The notes below the pieces were generated by a model, which was not told where the DNA came from, did not search any database, and saw only the letters and a program-made list of their open reading frames with translations. This document shows positions 26,077 through 34,862 of a stretch of DNA of 64,000 nt, in pieces. Source of the DNA: Dehalococcoidia bacterium. GTDB taxonomy: Bacteria > Chloroflexota > Dehalococcoidia > E44-bin15. The DNA is taken from the NCBI GenBank assembly GCA_041649635.1, contig JBAZMV010000001.1, forward strand, positions 1 to 64,000. Direction: 5' to 3'. Numbering within the stretch: the first letter of the stretch is position 1; each line of letters opens with the position of its first letter. Position numbers and translations under genes: made by a program.

Positions 26077-26525
26077 TAAGCTCTCCTTTCATTTAATATT
26101 TTGTGATTCCTAATGATTTATTCGGTAACTTATTCCCAATTACCTGGCATATTCTACAACGCCAGTTCTTTAATTGTTTTCCCGTCCTGCCCCTCCTTTC
26201 AACCCTATAGCAAATACGACCCGGCAAAATGCGGGACTTATTTTTTTCGTCTGCATTTCCACCAAGTCGTATATTTGGGATTGTTATTTATTTCACATAT
26301 CATTTTGTATATTTTACCAGAATTACTAATTTCCAACGAGACCTTTTATGAAAGAAAGCTATCAAATCTGACGGTATTACCGACCATACCTGATAAAAAT
26401 ATTAAGTATTTTAAAAAAGGAGCGAAAACAATATTCGCTCCCTGCCTGTAAGCCATAGTCGACAAATCACCGTTAAATTTTACTACAGATAAATCGACGA
26501 TGTAAATACCCTCTTCATGACGATA
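26077..26525. other. Intergenic region upstream of focA
   Basis: This 449-bp gap is AT-rich. Apart from a terminator at 26413-26441 no gene or RNA was recognised. It should hold the promoter of the leftward focA-fdhA operon. A 112-codon plus-strand reading frame here has no ribosome site and no protein-like features. Confidence 0.4.
26413..26441 (-). terminator. Intrinsic terminator after the NifU-like gene
   Basis: GGAGCGAA (26419-26426) pairs with TTCGCTCC (26434-26441). On the minus strand the stem runs into TTTTTT. It closes the leftward unit that includes the NifU-like gene. Confidence 0.8.
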
Positions 26526-26744
26526 CTATACGGATACCACTTCTTTAACTTCAGGCACCTGCTCCTTCAATATACGGGCGATACCCTGCTGCAACGTCAT
26601 AGCCGCCATCGGGCACCCGTGGCAAGCGCCCTGGAGCCGCACGCTCACGACGCCGTCCTTAACATCAACCAGTTCAACATCTCCACCGTCAGCCTGAAGC
26701 GAAGGCCTTATCTTCTTTAAAGCTTCCTCCACCTTATCCCTCAT
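26526..26744 (-). CDS. NifU C-terminal-domain (Nfu) Fe-S scaffold protein
   Basis: The 72-residue protein is a single NifU C-terminal domain. It opens KVEEALKKIRPSLQADGGDV and has the cluster site GACHGCPMAAMTL (CxxC). Such proteins hold and deliver Fe-S clusters. It lies just downstream of the Fe-S-rich oxidoreductase and EtfA genes, which need many clusters, on the same strand. Confidence 0.9.
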   Translation of the reverse strand: MRDKVEEALKKIRPSLQADGGDVELVDVKDGVVSVRLQGACHGCPMAAMTLQQGIARILKEQVPEVKEVVSV

Positions 26745-26829
26745 AACTCTCCTCTCATACTATCGAGTCCGCAGTAGCGACCGACCCGACGATTCCCAAA
26801 CATCCAGTTATATTGTACCACTTTCGAAA

Positions 26830-28818
26830 CTAACCCTGCTTCAAAGCGGCAGCCACGATCTCTGAAAGGTCCATGACCTTGACCTTGTCCTCCACCTTCT
26901 TATCCTTGAGACCATCCTCGAACATGGTCATGCAATAAGGACAACAGGTACAGATCGTATCCGGCTCCTGCTTCAGCGCCTGTTCGGTGCGGGCTACATA
27001 AATACGATCGCCGACATTTTCCTCCAACCACATGCGTCCTCCGCCTCCGCCGCAGCAGAAAGCCCTCGACCTGTTCTTATCCATCTCGGCGGGAGCCTGT
27101 CCCGTCGCGGCAGCAACAGCACTTCGCGGCTGATCGTAGATCGAGTTATAACGCCCCAGATAGCATGAATCGTGAAAAACGACCTTGCCCAGGCTAGCGC
27201 CGCCGTTCAGCTTGAGCTTGCCCTGCTCAATCAGACTATTGATAAACTCGGTATGATGTACGACTTCGATATCAGCATCGTACTGCCGATAGTCGTTCTT
27301 GAAGGCGCTGAAGCAATGGGGACACTGCGTAATTATCTTCTTGATGCCCTTCTCCTTAAATAAGGCGACGTTCTTCTTGGCCATATCCTCAAAGACAAAT
27401 TCGTTGCCCAGACGCCGCAGGCTGTCGCCGCAGCACAGCTCGTCCTTGCCCAGGACTCCCCACGAGACACCGGCGGCATTGAGCACCTTGGTCGTAGCCA
27501 GCGTCACCTGCTTGCTGCGCGAATCGAGCGCGCCGGCGCATCCCACGTAGAACAGATACTCGGTCTTGCCTGATTCGAATAGCTCGGCGCCGGCTTCCTG
27601 AATCCACGACGCCCGCTTTTCAGGCGCTATGCCCCACGGATTGCTGCGGCCTTCGATGTTCTCGAAGAAATTATGCAGCTCGTGAGGGAACTTGGCCTTC
27701 ATCTCAACCAGATGCCGCCGCATGTTCACGATCTTCGGCACGTGCTCGATGAATACAGGGCAGACCTCCATGCAGGCGCCGCAGGTGGTACAGTCCCAGA
27801 GCACCTGTTCCGATACGCTGCCGCCGTGATGATCTCCTATCAGCGGCAACACCGGCTCGCCCTTTTTTAACAGCAGGGGGCCGTTTGTAAGCAAATTCAC
27901 CTTGATATCATGTATCAACAGCCGCGGCTGCAGCTGCTTTCCCGTATTTGCCGCCGGACAGTTATCGGAGCAGCGGCCGCACTCGGTGCAGGAGTACGAA
28001 TCGAACAGGTCCTTCCATGTAAGCTGATCGACGCGCTCGGCGCCGTAGACATTGCCCTTCGCGAACTCCTCGCGCGGCTGGGTGGTCACTTTATCGATGC
28101 TGCGAAAGAAGCAGTTCGGGATCGATGTAAGAATATGCATATGCTTGCTGTAGGGCAGGTAGTTGAGGAACGACAGAAGCACGATCGCATGTATCCACCA
28201 GAACACGTCCGCGACCGTCTCGGCTGCACCCTGCGAAGCACCACCCAGTATCGTTGTGCCGACGAAATTCGATATCGGCATATAAGACGCGGCCTCTTCA
28301 ACTCCCTGCGCGATCTCGCCGCCGTGCGTGAAGAAGAACGCTATCATTAGTGTCGCGATGAGCCCTAAAATTATAAATGCGTCGCGGCTTCTGGCCTCGA
28401 TGAACTTGGGCGGAAATAGGAAACGCCGCGCAACAGCGGCAACGATGGCTACCAGTACAAGTACCGACACAATATCGAATATCATGGCCAGCGCGTGATA
28501 GGCTCCCGAAGGCAGTTTCGACAGGGCGATGGTATTCGGCACCAGACCGTGCAGCAGGAACTCGGTGTTGGCGATGAGCAGCAGCATAAAGCTCCAGAAG
28601 AGCAGGGCGTGGTTGATGCCGAAGCGATAGCTGCGGGAGATGGTGCAGCGCTGCGAGAACGGGTAATAGATCATGTTCCATATGCGCCTGCCGATCTCTT
28701 TGAAGCGGTTGTCGGGCTTGCCCATAGCCACAAGTCGAAAACGGCTATAGCAGCTCGAAATGAACAGCGTCACCGCCGCTATGAATACCACTATAAATAT
28801 CACAGTGCTTACAGACAC
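26830..28818 (-). CDS. Membrane Fe-S oxidoreductase, HdrD-like with cytochrome-b-like N-domain (EtfAB:quinone type)
   Basis: The 662-residue protein has an N-terminal membrane domain (about 1-240, nitrate-reductase-gamma-like). Two 4Fe-4S motifs follow, CTECGRCSDNCP and CTTCGACMEVCP, then two CCG domains typical of heterodisulfide reductase HdrD (KDELCCGDSLRR and RAFCCGGGGGRMW). Proteins of this build beside etfAB act as EtfAB:menaquinone oxidoreductases in several anaerobes. It is 33 bp from etfA. It would deliver electrons from acyl-CoA oxidation to the quinone pool. Confidence 0.87.
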   Translation of the reverse strand: MSVSTVIFIVVFIAAVTLFISSCYSRFRLVAMGKPDNRFKEIGRRIWNMIYYPFSQRCTISRSYRFGINHALLFWSFMLLLIANTEFLLHGLVPNTIALSKLPSGAYHALAMIFDIVSVLVLVAIVAAVARRFLFPPKFIEARSRDAFIILGLIATLMIAFFFTHGGEIAQGVEEAASYMPISNFVGTTILGGASQGAAETVADVFWWIHAIVLLSFLNYLPYSKHMHILTSIPNCFFRSIDKVTTQPREEFAKGNVYGAERVDQLTWKDLFDSYSCTECGRCSDNCPAANTGKQLQPRLLIHDIKVNLLTNGPLLLKKGEPVLPLIGDHHGGSVSEQVLWDCTTCGACMEVCPVFIEHVPKIVNMRRHLVEMKAKFPHELHNFFENIEGRSNPWGIAPEKRASWIQEAGAELFESGKTEYLFYVGCAGALDSRSKQVTLATTKVLNAAGVSWGVLGKDELCCGDSLRRLGNEFVFEDMAKKNVALFKEKGIKKIITQCPHCFSAFKNDYRQYDADIEVVHHTEFINSLIEQGKLKLNGGASLGKVVFHDSCYLGRYNSIYDQPRSAVAAATGQAPAEMDKNRSRAFCCGGGGGRMWLEENVGDRIYVARTEQALKQEPDTICTCCPYCMTMFEDGLKDKKVEDKVKVMDLSEIVAAALKQG

Positions 28819-28851
28819 GGTTAACTCCTTACAGACATCAAGATCGACAAC

Positions 28852-30198
28852 CTAGCAAGCCACCTTTTGTTGCTTCAAATTTTTGAGACGCTTGGTGATA
28901 GCCGGTATCACCTGGAACACGTCGCCGACGATCCCGTACGTCGCAACCTCGAATATCGGGGCGTGGTGATCCCTGTTGACCGCTATGATCACATCCGAAT
29001 CCTGCATGCCCACCAGGTGCTGAATGGCGCCGCTTATGGCGCAGGCGATGTATATCTTGGGCCGCACCGTCTTGCCCGTCTGTCCCACCTGGCGTTCGAC
29101 GGGCATGAACCCGGCCTCCACCGCGGCGCGCGAGCAGCCGACAACGCCGCCCAGCTCGTCGGCCAGCTCCTGCAGGATGCCGAAATTCTCTTTACTGAGC
29201 ATGCCGCGTCCGCCCGCGACGATAACGTCCGCAGCCGATACATCTATCGCATCCGCTCCCTGCCTGCTGTCCTCGATTATCTGAAGTACCTTTACCAGTA
29301 TGTCGTTCTCTTTAACCGGAGACGGCTCGACGATGATGGTACCTTTGAGCCCCTTGTCGCATGGAGGCATCGGCATCACATGCGGGCGCACGGTAGACAT
29401 CTGCGGCCTCGTTCTCTCCGTCATGATGGTGGCCATGATATTGCCGCCGAAAGCGGGACGGGTCTGCATCAGGAATCCTTTATCGTCAATGGCCAGTCCC
29501 GTGCAGTCAGCCGTCAGTCCTGTTAGCAGATCGGTGGCCACCGCCCCGGCCAGGTCGCGGCCCAGTCCGGTCGCCCCCACCAGCACGATCTCAGGTTTGT
29601 ACTTGCGCACCAGATGGCACACAGCCTTGTAATAAGATTCGGTGCGATAGTTCTTATAGACAGGATCGTCGACAAGATACGCCTTGGACGCCCCGTAGGA
29701 GAAAGCCTCATCGCAGAGATGTTTCACGTTATCGCCGATGACGATGGCGCACAACTCAACGTTCAGCTTCTTAGCCAGCTCGCCGCCGATCCCCATCAGC
29801 TCCCATGCCACCGTGGCCGCATTGCCATCGCTCTGCTCAACGAAAACCCAGACGCCCTTGTATTCTTTTAACTGCGGATGAGCGACATCTTTTGCTTCTT
29901 CATCTTCCTCCGCCTTGGGTGCCCCGCCCTCGGCGGCCCTCTGCGCCTCCCACTCCGCCAGCAGCTTCTTCTCCTCATCGGTGAGGTACATCTCTATAGC
30001 GCCGGAAGGGCAGACCTTGACGCACTTGGTGCAGCCGATACAAAGCTCGGGCTTGAAAACCGGTTCGCCCTTATCGTTCATCTCCACGCCGTCTTTGGGA
30101 CAGGCCACCTGACAACGGGCGCCGCAAGCGATGCACTTGCCCGGTATGAGCCTGGCTACGCCACGCGGTTTCTTTATTTTCTTTTTCTTTTCGTCCAT
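28852..30198 (-). CDS. etfA: Electron transfer flavoprotein alpha subunit with N-terminal ferredoxin domain
   Basis: The 448-residue EtfA starts with two 4Fe-4S motifs (CIACGARCQVACP and CIGCTKCVKVCP, residues about 18-65). A charged linker and then a normal EtfA follow, with FAD-binding VAGGRGM...GCSRAAVEAGF and the IACAISGAIQHLVGM segment. With EtfB it shuttles electrons from acyl-CoA dehydrogenases. The added clusters suggest direct exchange with the Fe-S membrane protein encoded next to it. It starts 24 bp after etfB. Confidence 0.93.
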   Translation of the reverse strand: MDEKKKKIKKPRGVARLIPGKCIACGARCQVACPKDGVEMNDKGEPVFKPELCIGCTKCVKVCPSGAIEMYLTDEEKKLLAEWEAQRAAEGGAPKAEEDEEAKDVAHPQLKEYKGVWVFVEQSDGNAATVAWELMGIGGELAKKLNVELCAIVIGDNVKHLCDEAFSYGASKAYLVDDPVYKNYRTESYYKAVCHLVRKYKPEIVLVGATGLGRDLAGAVATDLLTGLTADCTGLAIDDKGFLMQTRPAFGGNIMATIMTERTRPQMSTVRPHVMPMPPCDKGLKGTIIVEPSPVKENDILVKVLQIIEDSRQGADAIDVSAADVIVAGGRGMLSKENFGILQELADELGGVVGCSRAAVEAGFMPVERQVGQTGKTVRPKIYIACAISGAIQHLVGMQDSDVIIAVNRDHHAPIFEVATYGIVGDVFQVIPAITKRLKNLKQQKVAC

Positions 30199-30222
30199 AT
30201 CACCCTACATCCGAATCGATAT

Positions 30223-31035
30223 TTATATTGAGATCACGTCTTTCTTGAGCAGCTCGTCTATGAGCATTCCGGCCGCCCCCTCGGGATCGCCGACGCCGTC
30301 TCCGAGTATCTCGCCCTTGGCCCGCTCGGGAGAGAAAATCTTCCTGACCTGGGTCGGCGAGCCGTTGAGACCGATTAGCTCTGCCGGCAGCTCCATCACG
30401 CTGTTGTTCCACAGCTTGACCTGCGCATCCTGGGACATGAGCTTCATGGGAACAGTGGGATACCTGGGCTGATTTATCTCGCGCACCACGGAAATGACCG
30501 CGGGCAGGGGAGCCTCAACGATCTCATGCCTTCCCTCAAGCTTGCGCCTGACTATGACCTTCTTTGCCTTCGGGTCGAAGTCCTGAATCTGATCCACCAG
30601 CGTCAGCTGCGTGTAATGCAGCCTGGCCGCGATGCCGGGGCCTACCTGCGCCGTATCACCATCTATGCTCTGCTTGCCGCACAGCACGACACCGACCTCT
30701 TCCTCCTTAGCCAGCCTGGCGATGGCTTCTGCCAGCACCTTGCTGGTGGCCAGGGTGTCGGCGCCGCCGAATACTCGGTCGCTGAGCAGGACGGCGTCGT
30801 CCACGCCGAGGGACAGAGCCTTTTTAAGGGTAACTTCCGTGTTCGGAGGCCCCATCGATATGGCCGCGACGCGCAGGCCATACTTATCCTTGAGCTTGAG
30901 GCCTTCCTCCAGCGCGTGGGTATCGAACGGGTTCACGATGAAAGGCACGCCTTCTCGAATCAATGTCCCCGTAACCGGATCGGTCTTCACCTGCGTGGTG
31001 TCAGGAACCTGTTTTATGCATACTACTACTAACAC
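30223..31035 (-). CDS. etfB: Electron transfer flavoprotein beta subunit
   Basis: The 270-residue EtfB begins LVVVCIKQVPDT and has the family motifs VNPFDTHALEEGL, VLLSDRVFGGADT and CGKQSIDGDTAQVGP. It binds AMP or a second flavin and pairs with EtfA. GTG is the start; GAGGTG lies about 6 nt upstream. It is the first gene of the etfB-etfA-oxidoreductase run. The 227-bp upstream gap is AT-rich and holds no gene. Confidence 0.93.
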   Translation of the reverse strand: MLVVVCIKQVPDTTQVKTDPVTGTLIREGVPFIVNPFDTHALEEGLKLKDKYGLRVAAISMGPPNTEVTLKKALSLGVDDAVLLSDRVFGGADTLATSKVLAEAIARLAKEEEVGVVLCGKQSIDGDTAQVGPGIAARLHYTQLTLVDQIQDFDPKAKKVIVRRKLEGRHEIVEAPLPAVISVVREINQPRYPTVPMKLMSQDAQVKLWNNSVMELPAELIGLNGSPTQVRKIFSPERAKGEILGDGVGDPEGAAGMLIDELLKKDVISI

Positions 31036-31262
31036 TTGTCACACCTCGCTTAATTGGATGGAGTTAATACCTGGAGAGAATAACCGGGGTACGCTTTTGC
31101 GAATATAAAGCAGACTGTTCACTATAAAAGTATCTCTATATAGCTATATTTCACTCTTTTATATACTTAAAAACACAACCTTCCAATTTTAGCGTTTTTA
31201 ATATTCCTTTGTCAATGAAAATCACGATTAAAACAAGGATTAGCCGACTAATGACCGTTATG

Positions 31263-32999
31263 CTATAACCTCTTGCTCTCATCCGCCTTCCGGATGAATT
31301 CTTTTGCGCTTTTCACGGAGCTATCATTGGGTTTCGGCCCGGCCAGCATGACAGCGACTTCTTTAAATCGATCCTCGCCGGAAACGGATTCGATAACGCT
31401 GACCGTCCTGCCTTTATTCGTCTCTTTGTGCACCACGTGATGCGCGTCGGCATAGGCCGCTATCTGAGGCAGGTGGGTGATGCAGATAACCTGCCGATTC
31501 CTAGCCAGGTTCCACAGCTTCCGTCCGATGACCTCGCCGCTCCTGCCGCCCACACCGATATCGATTTCATCGAATATCATTATCGGTATATCATCGGCCC
31601 CGGAGACGGTGCTTTTCAAAGCGAGGGTGAAACGAGACATCTCGCCCGTGGATGCAATTTTAACAAGAGGCTGCACCGGCTCGCCCGGATTCGTCGATGT
31701 CATGAACTCTACATAATCGATACCTTTGTCGTTGAAACTGTAACTTTGACCATCGCCCGACGGCAGTCCATCGTCGGCTTCCTCCTGCGTGATAGCGACA
31801 TCGAAAACCACCTGCGACATGTTCAATTCTTTGAGCTCGGCCTTAACCGCGGCGATGAGCTTCTTAGCCGCCTTCGACCGCGCCTGCGACAGCTTAACGG
31901 CCAGCTTTCCCATCTCCTCCCTGAGCGACGCGCGGAGCTTCTCCAACTCGCCCTGCTTCTCTGACGAGTGCGTTATCGCTTCCAGCTCATGCTCGGCCTT
32001 ATCGAGATAGGCGAGCACCTCGCTCACGCTCTGTCCGTACTTCTTCTTGAGCCTGCCGATGAGGTCCAAACGAACCTCGACTTCCTCAAGGCGCTTCGGA
32101 TCGTGCTCCAGCGTCTCGCCATATGAGCGTATCTCGCGCGCCGCGTCCTCCAACCGATAATTCGCATCCTCGAGAACATCGAGCTGGGGCTTCAGTGTAG
32201 CATCTATATCGACCGATTTCTTTAACGATCGAATCGACTCGCTCAGGCGCTCCATAGCAGAGCCTTCGCTCCCGGAATCGCCGCCGCTGAGAGCATTGTA
32301 GGCCTCGTCGCAGAGCTCCTTCAGCTTCTCGGTCGATGATAAAACCCTGCGCTCCTGCGCCAGCGCCTCCTCCTCGCCCTCCTTGAGCTTCGACTGTTTG
32401 ATCTCGTCGATCTGGAAACGCAGAAACTCCTCGCGCTGGGCGCTCTTTTCCTGCGCTTCGGCCAGCGATTTAAGCTGCTGCTCCACATGGCGCAGCTCAG
32501 CCGCCTTTTCAGCGAAGCTATTCCTTAAATCAATCGTATGGGCATACGCATCAAGCATATCGATGTGATTTTCGATATTGAGCAGCGACAGGTGCTCGCT
32601 CTGGCCGTGAATATCGATGAGCAGGTCGCCCACCTGACGCAGCAGGCCCCTGGTCACCGCCTGCCCGTTGATCCTTATCACCCCACGCCCCTGCCGCCTC
32701 AGCCCGCAACTGACCGCCAGCGTGTCGTCGTAATCGATTCCGTTGTCTTTTAAGATGACGGCGAGCCGCGAATAGTCGGCTTCACGATCGAGAGAGAAGA
32801 CCCCTTCGATCCTGGCCTCGTCGGCGCCGTGTCGGATGGCGCTCTCATCCAGCTTGCCTAAAAGCAGAGCCTCGATGGCGTCGACCACCAGCGATTTGCC
32901 GGCGCCGGTCTCGCCCGTTATCACGTTCAAGCCGGGACCGAGGCTCCAGCTCATATCCTCTATGATGCCGAAGTCCCGCACCTTCAACTCGACCAGCAT
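31263..32999 (-). CDS. recN: DNA repair ATPase RecN
   Basis: RecN is an SMC-like protein for double-strand-break repair. The 578-residue product has Walker A GETGAGKS near residue 34, long coiled coils in the middle, and the C-terminal ABC part with signature STGEMSRF and Walker B IMIFDEIDIGVGG. The start at 32999 (MLVELKVRDFGIIED) was chosen because it matches RecN N-termini and has GAGGTG upstream. No LexA box was seen before it, although recN is an SOS gene in many bacteria. Confidence 0.93.
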   Translation of the reverse strand: MLVELKVRDFGIIEDMSWSLGPGLNVITGETGAGKSLVVDAIEALLLGKLDESAIRHGADEARIEGVFSLDREADYSRLAVILKDNGIDYDDTLAVSCGLRRQGRGVIRINGQAVTRGLLRQVGDLLIDIHGQSEHLSLLNIENHIDMLDAYAHTIDLRNSFAEKAAELRHVEQQLKSLAEAQEKSAQREEFLRFQIDEIKQSKLKEGEEEALAQERRVLSSTEKLKELCDEAYNALSGGDSGSEGSAMERLSESIRSLKKSVDIDATLKPQLDVLEDANYRLEDAAREIRSYGETLEHDPKRLEEVEVRLDLIGRLKKKYGQSVSEVLAYLDKAEHELEAITHSSEKQGELEKLRASLREEMGKLAVKLSQARSKAAKKLIAAVKAELKELNMSQVVFDVAITQEEADDGLPSGDGQSYSFNDKGIDYVEFMTSTNPGEPVQPLVKIASTGEMSRFTLALKSTVSGADDIPIMIFDEIDIGVGGRSGEVIGRKLWNLARNRQVICITHLPQIAAYADAHHVVHKETNKGRTVSVIESVSGEDRFKEVAVMLAGPKPNDSSVKSAKEFIRKADESKRL

Positions 33000-33230
33000 C
33001 GGCTGCACCTCGTCATTCCGGCCCCGTATCGGCGTACGGGGTAAACTCCAGCCGGAATCCATACCGACATCCGACTATTCGTCGCACGGTAATTCATGGG
33101 ATAAATTTTGGCACAAAACCTTTTTATATACAACTCCATATGGCAAGCGGCTTTGCATCCCTGCTCCTCCAAATGTTGCACTTCATTATTGAACCCGCGT
33201 CTGGAAAAATAAATCCTTTTGCTCGGCGTG

Positions 33231-33260
33231 TCCTTCCATGATCAACATTGTATGGAAGGA
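33231..33260. repeat. 30-bp palindromic element, TCCTTCCAT type
   Basis: TCCTTCCAT and its inverse ATGGAAGGA flank the 12-nt loop GATCAACATTGT. The element at 49212-49241 is nearly the same in the opposite orientation, and 57784-57814 has the same arms. It belongs to a short interspersed repeat family. Confidence 0.75.
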
Positions 33261-33279
33261 TTCACCTCGCCGACAACTT

Positions 33280-33306
33280 TGTTGAAGGTGAAGAACACCT
33301 TCAACA
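33280..33306. repeat. Perfect 11-bp hairpin
   Basis: TGTTGAAGGTG and CACCTTCAACA surround AAGAA. There is no T-tract on either side, so it is not a standard terminator. The rest of 33063-33397 holds no gene apart from the listed repeats and terminator. Confidence 0.5.
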
Positions 33307-33353
33307 GCATGAAATCGATAATGGTAAGCTCAGCCTGCCTTACATTACCAAAT

Positions 33354-33384
33354 AAAAAAAGCCCGCCGTGCTGGCGGGCTTTTT
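33354..33384. terminator. Bidirectional intrinsic terminator
   Basis: AAAAAAA, then GCCCGCC (33361-33367), a 5-nt loop, GGCGGGC (33373-33379) and TTTTT. The A- and T-tracts allow function on both strands. It lies 14 bp after the stop of the small repeat-protein gene and should end that transcript. Confidence 0.88.
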
Positions 33385-33397
33385 GTTTACCCGTATC

Positions 33398-33655
33398 TTA
33401 TCCCTTTACAAGGACTATATTCTTCCTGACCCTCTCGGAAAGCGCGCCCTCAGCGGCTGTAAGAGGAACCCTGTTTCTGCCGGTGATTATTTGCTTCCGC
33501 CTTACCTCGGAAAACTGACCGATGCCGGATGGCGTATGAGCCCTGTTCCTCCCGATGATTATCTGCTTCCTTCTTACCTCGGAAAATTGCGCGGTCCCGG
33601 ATATGTCAGGCGGATTTATTCCCTTCTGCTGATCAAGCCTTTCCTGGATGCTCAT
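33398..33655 (-). CDS. 85-residue protein made of a repeated basic motif
   Basis: The unit QFSEVRRKQIIIGRNR recurs as QFSEVRRKQIITGRNR exactly 24 residues later. A diverged third copy, LSERVRKNIVLVKG, ends the protein. The N-terminal 20 residues (MSIQERLDQQKG...) are a short leader-like part. AAAGGAGGAATC gives an excellent ribosome site before the ATG, and a strong terminator follows the stop, so the gene is probably expressed. No family is recognised. The basic, tandem design could suit nucleic-acid or surface binding, or a multi-core peptide precursor; none is shown. Confidence 0.62.
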   Translation of the reverse strand: MSIQERLDQQKGINPPDISGTAQFSEVRRKQIIIGRNRAHTPSGIGQFSEVRRKQIITGRNRVPLTAAEGALSERVRKNIVLVKG

Positions 33656-33808
33656 GATTCCTCCTTTATATTTTTGACGAAATACTCAGCGCTATAATGA
33701 GGATTTTCTGCTGCTCTGATTATTCATAGATTTGTTCTGTTTGTCAATATTTTCAAACAGGTCGAGCGTAATTGACCTTAAATACTTAATTCCCATATAA
33801 TCCAACAA

Positions 33809-34363
33809 ATGAAAAACCGCCATTCCATCCGTTTGAAAGAATACGATTATTCACAATCCGGTGCGTATTTCATCACAATATGCGCCCATGACAGAGAGTG
33901 TTTATTTGGCGAAATTGTAAATGGACAGATAGAATTGAATGATGTTGGCAGAATGATCGATAAGCAATGGCAGGATTTAAAAACCAGGTTCCCTGATATT
34001 GAATTGGATGAGTGTGTTATCATGCCCAATCATTTTCACGGAATCGTAATATTGAACCCCGAAAATTACCAAACTGTAGGGGCAGGGTCCTCCTGCCCTA
34101 ATGAAACGACGAAATCGTCCGGTGATGGTGGGCGCGAAGACCGCGCCCCTACATTGGGAGACATCGTCGGTTATTTTAAATATCGGACGACAAAACAAAT
34201 CAACGCGACACCTGAGACCGGTATTAAGAAACTATGGCAACGCAATTATTACGAACATGTCCTTCGCAACGAAGCTGAATTGAACGAGATACGGCAATAC
34301 ATTGTAGACAACCCGGCCAAATGGGATACGGATGAGGAAAATCCAAACGTAAAACCATCATAA
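33809..34363 (+). CDS. REP-associated tyrosine transposase (RAYT, IS200-like Y1 family)
   Basis: The 184-residue protein has the Y1 transposase fold of TnpA_REP proteins: RHSIRLKEYDYSQSGAYFIT at the N-terminus, the HUH metal site MPNHFHGIVIL, and a C-terminal helix GDIVGYFKYRTTKQIN that should carry the nucleophilic Tyr. RAYTs cut REP hairpins as single strands. REP-like hairpins are common in this window. A 77-bp palindromic element is built into the reading frame. No flanking insertion-sequence ends were recognised, as expected for a RAYT. Confidence 0.85.
   Translation: MKNRHSIRLKEYDYSQSGAYFITICAHDRECLFGEIVNGQIELNDVGRMIDKQWQDLKTRFPDIELDECVIMPNHFHGIVILNPENYQTVGAGSSCPNETTKSSGDGGREDRAPTLGDIVGYFKYRTTKQINATPETGIKKLWQRNYYEHVLRNEAELNEIRQYIVDNPAKWDTDEENPNVKPS
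34076..34152. repeat. REP-like palindromic element inside the transposase gene
   Basis: It begins GTAGGGGCAGG with a local hairpin to CCTGCCCTA and ends GGGCGCG-AAGAC-CGCGCCCCTAC with a second hairpin. GTAGGGGC and GCCCCTAC at the two ends are inverse. It keeps the reading frame and encodes a Gly/Ser-rich linker between the HUH part and the C-terminal helix. Confidence 0.7.
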
Positions 34364-34418
34364 CGATGATATCTGTTCGGCCTTTTACTCGGCATGACTG
34401 GACAATCTCGATGGTAGC

Positions 34419-34826
34419 TTACTTCAACCCTCGCCAATCGAGCCTTTGCTGTGATTTCCATATATGAAGATACCAGTATATTGGATTAGTTATGAAGAAA
34501 AAGCCTATCAGTAAGACTATCCAAGTCAACCTCTTCCCTTGTCCAAGTTCCCTATTCCCCATGGCATGAAAAATATTAAAGATAATAACCCATGGCAATA
34601 CACCCGACCAAGTCAACCTCTTCCCTTGTCCAAGTTCCTTATTCCCCATGGCATGGAAAATATTAAAGAAAGTAACCCATACACCCGAACTAACCACCAA
34701 AATATGAAAAATCCAGAATATTGCGGGAAGACGTTCTACAAATGGTAAAACGGTGAAAACCAAAATAAAATATAACAAGGGCAAAATATTAATGATTCCT
34801 AATAAAAGCTTCGACTTCTTACTCAA
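34419..34826 (-). CDS. Small membrane protein with a duplicated segment
   Basis: The 135-residue product has about four hydrophobic helices. The segment FNIFHAMGNKELGQGKRLTW occurs twice, 29 residues apart, because 87 bp of the gene are duplicated in frame. The start appears to be TTG (34824-34826) without a clear ribosome site, so the N-terminus is uncertain. It ends downstream of the transposase gene in convergent orientation. No family is recognised. Confidence 0.5.
   Translation of the reverse strand: MSKKSKLLLGIINILPLLYFILVFTVLPFVERLPAIFWIFHILVVSSGVWVTFFNIFHAMGNKELGQGKRLTWSGVLPWVIIFNIFHAMGNRELGQGKRLTWIVLLIGFFFITNPIYWYLHIWKSQQRLDWRGLK
34521..34694. repeat. 87-bp tandem duplication within the membrane-protein gene
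   Basis: The stretch starting CCAAGTCAACCTCTTCCCTT at 34521 begins again at 34608. The first 60 or so bases are nearly identical, then the copies diverge. The unit is a multiple of three, so the frame is kept. Confidence 0.8.
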
Positions 34827-34862
34827 TACAATCAGTGACTCCGATATTAGGATATAATTAAT

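Noticed and set aside
26113..26451. 112-codon plus-strand frame upstream of focA
   Set aside because: It has no ribosome site, overlaps a terminator hairpin and has no recognisable protein features.
33063..33200. LexA box before recN
   Set aside because: No GAAC-N4-GTTC sequence was found upstream of the start.
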